Shown: one piece after another, positions 33,499 to 41,528 of the stretch | Position numbering within the stretch: the stretch's first letter is position 1 | Layout: the number at the start of each line of letters is the position of its first letter | Assembly: GCF_000717995.1 (NCBI RefSeq) | Contig: NZ_JODM01000015.1 | Span: 65,936 to 129,935, forward strand | Length of the DNA: 64,000 bases | Direction: 5' to 3' | From: Streptomyces violaceorubidus | GTDB lineage: Bacteria; Actinomycetota; Actinomycetes; Streptomycetales; Streptomycetaceae | Notes under the pieces: model-generated | The model's input: the letters and a program-made list of their open reading frames with translations, nothing else | Told to the model about the DNA's origin: nothing | Database searches by the model: none | Made by a program: the position numbers and the translations under genes

Positions 33499-33869
33499 CG
33501 GCTCTCCCGTCGTCGTCATCTGGCATGTGCAGGTGCCGAGGGACGACGTTGGCCCTCTGCGGTGGGTGCAAAATTTGGTGCAGGTTACATGATGGATTGG
33601 TTCTCGGTAAACGGGACAATCCGTTCCAGCATGCGGACACCGATGGGGTGCGGTGGGGGTTCCGTCCCTGCGGTGGAAGCTATGGAGACCGAGGCGGACA
33701 GATCGATGTCCGTCGGTCCGAGGAGGCGGAGGGGGCGTCGTCGCCCACTCCGCGCATGCACGGCAGGCTTCATTGCCCACAGCGCTTACGGCTCATGCCC
33801 GGAGATTACGTCCTCGAAACCAGCGAGTAACGGCTACTTATGCGGCCCGCCGCATAAGTACGAGCCGGA
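33499..33869. other. gltB: Long intergenic region upstream of gltB
   Basis: 371 bases between the gltB start and the VIT-family stop. It is less GC-rich than average near 33565-33620 and 33780-33890. I see no convincing -35/-10 pair. A GTAAC-CTGCAC-CAAAT string (minus strand, near 33590) loosely resembles a GlnR half-site arrangement, but too weakly to claim. The only clear element is the perfect inverted repeat listed separately. No gene is supported here. Confidence 0.5.
33835..33860. repeat. Perfect 11-bp inverted repeat, terminator or operator
   Basis: TACTTATGCGG (33835-33845), 4-base loop CCCG, CCGCATAAGTA (33850-33860). It ends 10 bases beyond the stop of the metal transporter gene in that gene's direction. 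The outer arms are AT-rich, which is unusual for a Streptomyces terminator. Confidence 0.8.
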
Positions 33870-34601
33870 CTATCCTACGGCCGTCCCGAACAGGCTGCCC
33901 AGGAGATACGTCACACCGGCCGCCGCGCCACCGAGGGCCAGCTGCCGCAGGCCGCTGTACCACCAGCTGCGGGCCGTGACCCTGGCGACCACCGCGCCGC
34001 ACAGGAATAGCCCGGCCAGCGCGAGCAGCACGGCGGGCCACAGCGCGTCGGCGCCGAGCAGGAACGGCAGGACGGGAAGCAGGGCGCCCAGCGCGAAGGA
34101 ACCGAACGAGGACACGGCCGCGACCGTCGGCGAGGGCAGGTCGGAGGGGTCGATGCCCAGCTCCTCGCGGGCGTGTATCTCCAGCGCCTGCTCGGGGTCG
34201 CTGGACAGCTGGCGGGCCACCTCGCGCGCCAGCTCGGGCTCGACGCCGCGCGCCTCGTAGAGCGCGGCCAGCTCGGCCTCCTCGTCCGCCGGGTGCTTGC
34301 GCAGCTCACGGCGCTCGACTTCCAGCTCGGCCTCGACCAGCTCGCGCTGGGAGGCGACGGAGGTGTACTCGCCGGCGGCCATGGAGAAGGCGCCGGCGGC
34401 CAGGCCGGCGAGTCCGCTGATCACCACGGTCTGCTGGCTCGCCGTACCGCCGGCGACACCGGTCATCAGGGCGAGGTTGGAGACCAGTCCGTCCATCGCG
34501 CCGAAGACGGCGGGGCGCAGCCAGCCGCCGTTCACATCGCGGTGCGTGTGGTTGTCGCGGTGCGCCTCGTGCAGCGCCGCCTCGGTTTCGATGATGGCCA
34601 T
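33870..34601 (-). CDS. VIT1/CCC1-family iron/manganese transporter
   Basis: A 243-aa membrane protein of the vacuolar-iron-transporter family, which moves Fe2+ or Mn2+ across membranes. The first segment has the family stretch FGAMDGLVSNLALMTGVAGG, followed by AAGEYTSVASQRELVEAE, whose acidic helix binds metal in the cytoplasmic domain; three further hydrophobic segments end the protein. GGGGAG precedes the ATG. A DtxR/IdeR-like box lies about 90 bases upstream, which fits iron control. In bacteria these proteins may export excess metal. Confidence 0.9.
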   Translation of the reverse strand: MAIIETEAALHEAHRDNHTHRDVNGGWLRPAVFGAMDGLVSNLALMTGVAGGTASQQTVVISGLAGLAAGAFSMAAGEYTSVASQRELVEAELEVERRELRKHPADEEAELAALYEARGVEPELAREVARQLSSDPEQALEIHAREELGIDPSDLPSPTVAAVSSFGSFALGALLPVLPFLLGADALWPAVLLALAGLFLCGAVVARVTARSWWYSGLRQLALGGAAAGVTYLLGSLFGTAVG

Positions 34602-34690
34602 AAGGGCTCCCCCGGGAGGCTAGTTTGGACTCATTCCATTTTTCTAACAACACCCAATCTACGCCGATCATTTCCGCCCCGCCAGCAAGG

Positions 34691-34709
34691 AAAGGCTGGG
34701 CTTACCTGC
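34691..34709. promoter_or_regulatory. Candidate DtxR/IdeR-type iron box
   Basis: AAAGGCTGGGCTTACCTGC matches 14 of 19 positions of the actinobacterial iron box as I know it (TWAGGTWAGSCTWACCTWA), including the AGG and ACCT arms. It lies in the divergent region between the VIT-family gene and the ADP-ribosylglycohydrolase operon. Confidence 0.45.
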
Positions 34710-34836
34710 GGTTTTACCTCTCCGTACTCATTCGTGATCTTGCCCGCTCATATGTCGACCGGGTGACGCTGCGCCCGGTTCGGCTGCGCCGCGCACCGCA
34801 CCGGGGACAGATGCGGGGAGGGAGAGGAGAGGCCGC

Positions 34837-36480
34837 ATGGCATCCACCGCCTGCATTCCCCCGGTCCCCGCGCCGGGAGACGCCGTCGGGCTCCGCGACC
34901 GGGCCCGGGGCGCACTGCTCGGACTGGCCGTCGGGGACGCCCTCGGGGCGCCGGCCGAGAACATGAAGCCCTCGGAGATCCGCGCCCGGTGGGGCCGCAT
35001 CACGGGGTACGTGGCCGACCGGCCCGCCGGTACCGACGACACGGAGTACGCGATCTTCTCGGGCCTGCTGCTCGCCCGCCACGGCGCCGCGCTCACCCCG
35101 GCCCATGTGGAGGCGGCCTGGCACGAGTGGATCGCGGACCGGGAGGAGGGCCCGTTCCGGGGCGCGGGCTTCAGCGAACGCGGCACCCTGGAGAACCTGC
35201 GCCGAGGACTCGCCGCACCGATCTCCGCCCAGCACCGGCACGCCTGGAGCGACGGACTGGCCATGCGGGCCGCGCCGCACGGCGTGTTCGCCGCCGGGCG
35301 CCCGGCCGAGGCGGCCCGGCTGGCGGCGATCGACGGCTCGGTCAGCCACGAGGGCGAGGGCATCTACGGCGGCCAGGCGGTGGCGGCGGGCGTCGCGGCG
35401 GCGATGGCCGGGGCGTCGACCGTCGCGGTCGTGGCCTCCGCGCTGGCCGTCGTGCCGGACGACTCCTGGACGGCGCGCTCTCTGCGCCGCGCGCTGACGG
35501 CGGCCCACCGGGGCGAACGGGCGGTGCGCTCGGCGGTGGTCATCGGCGGCTACCCGTGGACCGACCTGGCCCCCGAGGCCGTCGCCCTGGCCTTCGGCGC
35601 GTACGCGGCGGCCGACGGCGACTTCACGGACTCCGTGCTGACGGCCGTCAACATGGGCCGCGACGCCGACACCACGGCCGCGGTGGCCGGCGCCCTGGCC
35701 GGCGCGACCCGGGGCGTCCAGTCCATCCCCGCGGACTGGGCCGCCGCCATCGGCCCGGCCCGCGGCACCTGCCTGCCGACGATGGCCGGCCACCACGTAC
35801 TGGAGGTGGCGGACCTGCTGACCCGCGCCGCACGTGCGGTCCCGGCGGGCCGGGGAGCACCCACGGGCCCGGAGCACGCGCCGGGCGACCCCGAGCGGGC
35901 GCCGGGGGCCACGGAGCCGGTACCGGAGTGCGCGGACGGACCGCCCGAGGGCTCGGAGCGGATGACGTCGGGCACCGAACACGCCCGGCCGCGCACGGAG
36001 ACCGGGCCGACGCGCACACCACGAGCGCCCTCGGACCCGCGCGGCCTACCACCGGGCATCGCACACACCCCCCGGAACCCAGAACGGACGCCCCCGACCA
36101 CACGGCGCGTACCGCCGGACACGGAACCCGCGCCCCCGGACGCGCTACCGGCGCCCTCGAACCCGCGGCACCTGCCACCAGAGGTCGCACAAACCCCCCG
36201 GAGCCCGGAGACGGTACCGCCGTGCACGGAGCGCGTGTCGCCCGGCGCGGGGCGGGTGGCCCTGGACGCGGAGCGGGCGGTGCGGGGATCGGGAGGGGCG
36301 CTGCCGCCCGAGGAGTCGGAGGGGGTGGCGCGCGGGCTCGGGCCGGCCTTCGTGCCCGTGCGGGGCGAACCGGCCGACGACACCCTCCCGTCCGGCGGCA
36401 CCGCCGCCCGGACCGCGCCCTGCCCCGGGTCGCGGCCACCCGTGACGGAGGCCGACGCGGTGGCGGAGGTGTGGCCGTGA
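34837..36480 (+). CDS. ADP-ribosylglycohydrolase family protein 1, with proline-rich tail
   Basis: A 547-aa protein. The helical ADP-ribosylglycohydrolase (DraG/ARH) domain spans about 20-330: GDALGAP at 33-39, the metal motif TDDTE at 66-70 and the second metal motif GRDADTT at 274-280 are intact, so the dimetal hydrolase site should work. After it comes a roughly 200-residue Pro/Thr/Glu/Arg-rich disordered tail containing two related segments (PSDPRGLPPGIAHTPRNPER and PSNPRHLPPEVAQTPRSPET). A GGAGAGGAGAGG stretch precedes the ATG. First gene of a six-gene operon; its stop overlaps the next start (GTGA). Confidence 0.85.
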   Translation: MASTACIPPVPAPGDAVGLRDRARGALLGLAVGDALGAPAENMKPSEIRARWGRITGYVADRPAGTDDTEYAIFSGLLLARHGAALTPAHVEAAWHEWIADREEGPFRGAGFSERGTLENLRRGLAAPISAQHRHAWSDGLAMRAAPHGVFAAGRPAEAARLAAIDGSVSHEGEGIYGGQAVAAGVAAAMAGASTVAVVASALAVVPDDSWTARSLRRALTAAHRGERAVRSAVVIGGYPWTDLAPEAVALAFGAYAAADGDFTDSVLTAVNMGRDADTTAAVAGALAGATRGVQSIPADWAAAIGPARGTCLPTMAGHHVLEVADLLTRAARAVPAGRGAPTGPEHAPGDPERAPGATEPVPECADGPPEGSERMTSGTEHARPRTETGPTRTPRAPSDPRGLPPGIAHTPRNPERTPPTTRRVPPDTEPAPPDALPAPSNPRHLPPEVAQTPRSPETVPPCTERVSPGAGRVALDAERAVRGSGGALPPEESEGVARGLGPAFVPVRGEPADDTLPSGGTAARTAPCPGSRPPVTEADAVAEVWP

Positions 36481-37757
36481 GCAGAGCGCGTGCCGGGGTG
36501 GTCGGGGCGACGGGTGTCACCGCGTACGTCGAAGGGCCCGGTGGGCCGGAGGGGACGGTGTCCAGCGGGAGCGGGCACCGCCCGGGAGCCGAACCGGGGA
36601 CGGCGACGGCGTCCCGCGAGGTGCCGCTCTCCGACCGCGTCGAGGGGCTCCTGCTCGGGCTCGCCGCGGGGGATGCCGCCGGCTGGCCCGCCGCCCGGCA
36701 CCGGGCCGCCCGGATGCCGGAGTGGACGCGCCGGCTCACCCGCGAGCTGGACACCTTCGCCGAGCAGAACGCGACCACCACCCTCCCCGTCCCCATCGCC
36801 CTGAACCAGCCCCCGGAGCCGCTGCGCCTCGGCCCCTCGGACGACGCCGAGTGGGCGGCGTTCGCGGCGGAGGCCGTGCTGCGGGCGGGCGACGACAGCG
36901 TGCTCGGGGACCTGAGCCGGGACCGCCGGATGCGGGCGGCGATCGACCTGACCTGGAACGCCGTCGCCAGCGAGGTCGCCGCCGCCGCCGACCGCGCCCC
37001 CGAGGTGGAGTCCGCGGTGCTGCCGCTGCGGGCCCGCATCTCGGTGCGGGCCGGGCTCGGCAACCTCGCCACCGGTCTGCGCCCACCCGCCACCGGTCAC
37101 GACAACCCGCACTACTTCGACGACGCCGCCTGCGTACGGGCCTGCGTCCTCGCCGTCGCCCACCCCGGCGCCCCGCGCCCCGCCGCGGACCTCGCCGAGT
37201 TCGACGCCCGCTACACCCAGGACGGCGACGGTGTGCACGGCGCGCGGGCCATGGCCGCGGCGCTGGCGTGCGCCCTCGTCGGCGCCGACGTGGACGCCTG
37301 TGCGACGGCCGCGCTCGCCGAACTCCCCGAGGCGACGGAGATCGGCCGCAACGCCCGCCAGGCCCTGGCCCTCGCGGCGGACGCCGAGAGCACCTTCGCC
37401 CTCGTCCCGCTCCTCGAGCACCGCATCGTCGACCACGTCTACAGCTACGGCATCGCCGCCGCCGAGACCGTCCCGGTCGCCCTGGCCCTGGCCACCGCGG
37501 CCCGGGGCCGCATCGCGGAGGCGGTACCGGCGGCGGCCTGTCTGTCCCGGGTCGCGGACTCCGCCCCCGCGCTGGCCGGCGCCCTCACCGGCGCGCTCGG
37601 CGGCGGCACGTCGGTGCCCGGGTCCTGGCGGGACGCCTGCCGCACCCTGCCCGGCTGCGTACTGCCCCGGCTCACCGGTACCGACCTGGTCGAACTCGCC
37701 GCTCTCCTGCACGCCACGCGACCGTCCCCACCGGAAGGACGAGGCACCGCCCCATGA
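36477..37757 (+). CDS. ADP-ribosylglycohydrolase family protein 2, degenerate metal site
   Basis: A 426-aa paralogue starting at GTG 36477 (GTGA overlap). After a flexible N-terminus it has GLLLGLAAGDAAGWP (57-71), SDDAEW at 121-126 where the family has TDDT, and near residue 355-375 VADSAPALAGALTGA where active members have G-x-D-x-D-S/T. One Asp of the second motif and the Thr of the first are missing, so catalysis is doubtful. It may be a regulatory or binding subunit for its neighbours. Family membership rests on the GD-x-x-G start and the C-terminal A-L-A-G helix and is less certain than for the other three. Confidence 0.75.
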   Translation: MSRARAGVVGATGVTAYVEGPGGPEGTVSSGSGHRPGAEPGTATASREVPLSDRVEGLLLGLAAGDAAGWPAARHRAARMPEWTRRLTRELDTFAEQNATTTLPVPIALNQPPEPLRLGPSDDAEWAAFAAEAVLRAGDDSVLGDLSRDRRMRAAIDLTWNAVASEVAAAADRAPEVESAVLPLRARISVRAGLGNLATGLRPPATGHDNPHYFDDAACVRACVLAVAHPGAPRPAADLAEFDARYTQDGDGVHGARAMAAALACALVGADVDACATAALAELPEATEIGRNARQALALAADAESTFALVPLLEHRIVDHVYSYGIAAAETVPVALALATAARGRIAEAVPAAACLSRVADSAPALAGALTGALGGGTSVPGSWRDACRTLPGCVLPRLTGTDLVELAALLHATRPSPPEGRGTAP

Positions 37758-38950
37758 CCCCCACGACCCCCGTCACCCCCCTGCCGCCGGACCACGGCAC
37801 CACCGCACAGCTCGACGAGCGCGTCACCGGCGCCCTCGTGGGCGCGGCCGTCGGCGACGCGCTCGGCGGCCCCGTCGAGGGCTACTCCCCCGAGCAGATC
37901 CTCGAACGCCACGGCGGCCGCGTCCACGGCGTCGTCGGCCCCTGGAGCGGGGACGCCTGGCGCACCGCGCGCCCCCTCGCCCCGTACCACAAGGGCGACG
38001 GCCACGTCACCGACGACACCCTGATGACCCATGCGCTGGTCCGGGTCTACGGCACGGTCCGCGACCACCTCGACGCGTACGCGATCGCCGAGCACCTGGT
38101 CCCGGACCTGATCGGCAACCCGCGCTGGATCCCGGAGCTGGAGGCCGAGGCGCTCCCGCTCCAGCGGATCTTCCTCGCCGAGAAGTGGCTGGTCGCGCGG
38201 CTCCACTACGGCCATGTGGACCCGCGCGAGGCGGGCACCGGCAACATCGTCAACTGCGGTGCCGCGATGTACACGGCCCCGGTCGGCCTGGTCAACGCGG
38301 CGAACCCCGCCGCCGCCTACGCCGAGGCCCTGGACATCGCGGGCGCGCACCAGTCGTCGTACGGACGGGAGGCGGCCGGTGTCCTCGCGGCGGCGGTGGC
38401 CGCGGCCTGCGTGCCGGGCGCGACCCCCCAGTCGGTGGTGTCCGCCGCGCTGTCCCTGGCCAAGGACGGCACCCGGGCCGCGATCGAGGCCGTGTGCGAC
38501 GTGGCCGCACGCCACTCGGAGTTCGAGTCGGCGCTCGCACCGCTGCGCGCGGCGGTGGCGCCCTACGACACGGTGGGCCCCGACTACCGCGCGCCCTCGC
38601 TCGGCGCCCGCCGCCCCTCGCGCCTGCACTCCATCGAGGAACTGCCCGTCGCCCTCGGCATGCTGCTCGTCTCCGGCGGCGACTTCCGGCACGCGGTCCT
38701 CGGCGCCGTCAACTACGGCCGCGACTGCGACTCCATCGCCACGATGGCGGGCGCCCTGGCCGGGGCGCTGGGGTCGCCGGTGCCGGAGGACTGGGCGAAG
38801 ACCGTCGCGGAGGCGAGCCGCCTGGACCTGTGGGAACCGGCGGCCACGCTCACCGCGGTCGCGCGGGAGGTCTTCGAGCGGGACGTACGGCGCCGCCGCG
38901 CCCACGAGGAGGCGTTCGCCGCGATCGGGGGCGCGGGATGCTCCGGCTGA
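37754..38950 (+). CDS. ADP-ribosylglycohydrolase family protein 3
   Basis: A 398-aa paralogue starting with ATGA overlap. GAAVGDALGGPVEGY (30-44), TDDTLMTHAL from 86 and GRDCDSIATMAGALAGALG from 322 form a complete metal site. Between them is an insertion with NPRWIPELEAEALPLQRIF and GNIVNCGAAMYTAPVGLVNAANP, typical of the branch that acts on small ribosyl compounds rather than on protein-bound ADP-ribose as far as I can judge. Probably an N- or O-glycosidase on a ribosylated substrate. Confidence 0.85.
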   Translation: MTPTTPVTPLPPDHGTTAQLDERVTGALVGAAVGDALGGPVEGYSPEQILERHGGRVHGVVGPWSGDAWRTARPLAPYHKGDGHVTDDTLMTHALVRVYGTVRDHLDAYAIAEHLVPDLIGNPRWIPELEAEALPLQRIFLAEKWLVARLHYGHVDPREAGTGNIVNCGAAMYTAPVGLVNAANPAAAYAEALDIAGAHQSSYGREAAGVLAAAVAAACVPGATPQSVVSAALSLAKDGTRAAIEAVCDVAARHSEFESALAPLRAAVAPYDTVGPDYRAPSLGARRPSRLHSIEELPVALGMLLVSGGDFRHAVLGAVNYGRDCDSIATMAGALAGALGSPVPEDWAKTVAEASRLDLWEPAATLTAVAREVFERDVRRRRAHEEAFAAIGGAGCSG

Positions 38951-40323
38951 CCTGGGTCCAGCCCGAGGACCTGGTCGGCCACGAGCTGCGCCAGGCACGG
39001 CTGGACGGCCGCGACGCGTCGGCGGTGGCGGACCGCTGGCGCGCGGCGGGCGGCGGCGAGGCCCCGCCCCGGGCGGGCGCCTCCGACCGGGCCGCCTCCC
39101 CCGGCCTCCGCGCCCTGGCCGAGAACCTCCTGGACGAACTGGCCGCCCTGCCCAGTGCCCTGGCCGACTCCGAGCCGACGGAACTCGACCGGATCAGGGC
39201 GCTCTGCCCCCACTGGCCGTCGCCGGGCCCCGCCGCACCGGTGTCCCCCGCCCGTCTGGAGGCCGCCTGGCTCGGCCGCGCCGTCGGGTGCCTCCTTGGA
39301 AAACCCGTCGAGAAGCTGCCCCTGACCGGCATCCGCCGCCTCGGCCGGGCCGTCGGCAACTGGCCCCCTACCAGGTACTTCACCGCCCGGGGCGTGCCCG
39401 ACGACGTGCTCGCCGGGTATCCCTGGAACCGCCGCTCCGCGCCCACCTCCCTCGCCGAGAACATCGACGGCATGCCGGAGGACGACGACCTCAACTATCC
39501 CCTGCTGGGTCTGAGGCTCCTCCAGCGCCACGGCAGGGGCTTCGGCACGGACGACGTGGCCCGCATCTGGCTCGACGAGCTTCCGGCCGGCCGCGCCTTC
39601 ACCGCCGAGCGCCTCGCCCTGCGCAACCTCCTCGCCGGCCTCGAACCCCCGGACACCGCCCGCCACCGCAACCCGTTCCGCGAGTGGATCGGCGCCCTGA
39701 TCCGCGCCGACGTGCACGGCTGGACCAACCCCGGCGACCCGGCCGCCGCCGCCGAGCAGGCGCACCGCGACGCGACCCTCTCCCACACCGCGGGCGGCGT
39801 CCACGCGGCGATGTTCGCCGCCGCCGTCATCGCCACCGCCGCCACCGGCACGCACGACGTCCACGCCTGTCTGCGCTCCGGCCTCGCGGTCGTGCCGCCC
39901 GGCTCCCGCCTCGCCGGGGCCGTGCGCCACGCCGTGCGGCTCGCGGGCGCGCACGCCGACTTCGACACGGTCGTGGACGAGCTGCACGCCGTGCACTCCC
40001 CCGCCCACCACTGGGTGCACGCCGTCCCCAACACCGCTCTGATCGCCGCCGCTCTGACCCACGCGGACGGCGACTTCACCGGTTCCGTCTCGCGGGTCGT
40101 GTCGGGCGGCTGGGACACCGACTCCAACGGCGCCACCGTCGGCTCCGTCGCCGGGCTGCTGGCCGGTTCCCCCGCCGCGCTGCCCGCGCACTGGACGGCC
40201 CCGCTGAAGAACCGCCTGGCCACCTCCGTCGGCGACTTCGACGGCACCGGCTTCGACACCCTCGCCCACCTCACCCACCGGGAGGCCACCCGCCCATGCC
40301 CGAGCCCGACGTCACCTCCGTGA
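38938..40323 (+). CDS. ADP-ribosylglycohydrolase family protein 4
   Basis: A 461-aa paralogue whose ATG lies 13 bases inside the previous gene. An N-terminal extension of about 115 residues precedes the domain, which begins EAAWLGRAVGCLLGKPVEKLP. The first metal motif is EDDDLNY (181-187) and the second GWDTDSNGATVGSVAGLLAG from 391, a variant pattern shared by a separate ARH subfamily. Its end overlaps the CoA-transferase gene by 28 bases. Likely catalytic, substrate unknown. Confidence 0.83.
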   Translation: MLRLTWVQPEDLVGHELRQARLDGRDASAVADRWRAAGGGEAPPRAGASDRAASPGLRALAENLLDELAALPSALADSEPTELDRIRALCPHWPSPGPAAPVSPARLEAAWLGRAVGCLLGKPVEKLPLTGIRRLGRAVGNWPPTRYFTARGVPDDVLAGYPWNRRSAPTSLAENIDGMPEDDDLNYPLLGLRLLQRHGRGFGTDDVARIWLDELPAGRAFTAERLALRNLLAGLEPPDTARHRNPFREWIGALIRADVHGWTNPGDPAAAAEQAHRDATLSHTAGGVHAAMFAAAVIATAATGTHDVHACLRSGLAVVPPGSRLAGAVRHAVRLAGAHADFDTVVDELHAVHSPAHHWVHAVPNTALIAAALTHADGDFTGSVSRVVSGGWDTDSNGATVGSVAGLLAGSPAALPAHWTAPLKNRLATSVGDFDGTGFDTLAHLTHREATRPCPSPTSPP

Positions 40324-41528
40324 CCCCCGTGCCCCCCGGCCCCGCCGCCCCGCTCACCGGCCTGCGCGTCCTCGACCTCGCCACCCTCTTCGCCGGACCG
40401 CTCGCCGCCACCATGCTCGGCGACTTCGGCGCCGAGGTGATCAAGGTCGAGCACCCCACCCGGCCCGACCCCTCCCGGGGGCACGGCCCGTCGAAGGACG
40501 GCGTGGGCCTGTGGTGGAAGCTGCTGGGCCGCAACAAGCACACGATCACCCTGGACCTGTCGAAACCCGCCGGGCGCACCACCCTGCTCCGGCTCGCCGC
40601 CACCGCCGACGTCGTCGTCGAGAACTTCCGGCCGGGCACCCTGGAGAAGTGGGACCTGGGCTGGGACGAGCTGTCCGCCGTCAACCCGCGCCTGGTCCTG
40701 ACCCGGGTCACCGGCTTCGGCCAGTTCGGGCCCTACGCACGCCGCCCCGGCTTCGGCACCCTCGCCGAGGCCATGAGCGGTTTCGCCGCGATGACCGGCG
40801 AGCCGGACGCACCCCCGACGCTGCCGCCCTTCGGCCTCGCCGACTCGATCGCGGCGCTGGCGACGGCGTACGCCGTGATGACGGCGCTCGCGGCCCGGGA
40901 GCGCACCGGCGAGGGCCAGGTCGTCGACATGGCGATCATCGAGCCGATCCTGACCGTGCTGGGCCCGCAGCCGATCTGGTACGACCAGCTCGGCCACGTC
41001 CAGCCGCGCACCGGCAACCGCTCGCAGAACAACGCCCCGCGCAACACCTACCGCACCGCCGACGGCACCTGGGTCGCCGTCTCCACCTCGGCGCAGTCGG
41101 TCGCCGAGCGGGTGATGCGGCTGGTGGGCCGCCCGGAGCTGATCGACGAACCCTGGTTCGCGACGGGTGCCGACCGGGCCCGGCACGCCGAGGTGCTGGA
41201 CGCGGCCGTCGGCGACTGGATCGCCCGGCACTCCCGCGCCGACGTGCTCGCCGCGTTCGAGAAGGCCGAGGCGGCCGTCGCGCCGGTCCAGGACGTGCGG
41301 GACGTGATGGCCGACCCGCAGTACCGGGCGCTCGACACGGTCACGACCGTCGACGATCCGGAGCTGGGCCCGCTGCGCATGCAGAACGTCCTCTTCCGGC
41401 TCTCCGCCACCCCGGGCGCGATCCGCTGGGCGGGCCGCCCGCACGGCGCGGACACCGAGGAGGTGCTCACCGGCCTCGGGCTCACCCCGGCGGACGTGAA
41501 GGAGTTGCGTGAGGAGGGCGTCGTATGA
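40296..41528 (+). CDS. CaiB/BaiF-type CoA transferase (family III)
   Basis: A 410-aa class III CoA transferase, which moves CoA between carboxylic acids through an Asp-bound intermediate. It shows the family opening GLRVLDLATLFAGPLAATMLG, DFGAEVIKVEHP, VVENFRPGTLEKWDLG and the catalytic Asp region PFGLADSIAALATAYAVM. It starts within the last 28 bases of the preceding glycohydrolase gene and ends with ATGA overlapping the lyase gene. With the lyase it could activate and cleave a dicarboxylic or hydroxy acid. Confidence 0.92.
   Translation: MPEPDVTSVTPVPPGPAAPLTGLRVLDLATLFAGPLAATMLGDFGAEVIKVEHPTRPDPSRGHGPSKDGVGLWWKLLGRNKHTITLDLSKPAGRTTLLRLAATADVVVENFRPGTLEKWDLGWDELSAVNPRLVLTRVTGFGQFGPYARRPGFGTLAEAMSGFAAMTGEPDAPPTLPPFGLADSIAALATAYAVMTALAARERTGEGQVVDMAIIEPILTVLGPQPIWYDQLGHVQPRTGNRSQNNAPRNTYRTADGTWVAVSTSAQSVAERVMRLVGRPELIDEPWFATGADRARHAEVLDAAVGDWIARHSRADVLAAFEKAEAAVAPVQDVRDVMADPQYRALDTVTTVDDPELGPLRMQNVLFRLSATPGAIRWAGRPHGADTEEVLTGLGLTPADVKELREEGVV

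Noticed and set aside
33570..33600. GlnR-like half-sites upstream of gltB
   Set aside because: Only GTAAC matches; the second half-site (CAAAT for GAAAC) is poor, so the match is no better than chance.
37231..40323. 1030-residue frame
   Set aside because: Its early part is a Pro/Arg/Ala shadow; only the part from 38938 is the real fourth glycohydrolase gene.
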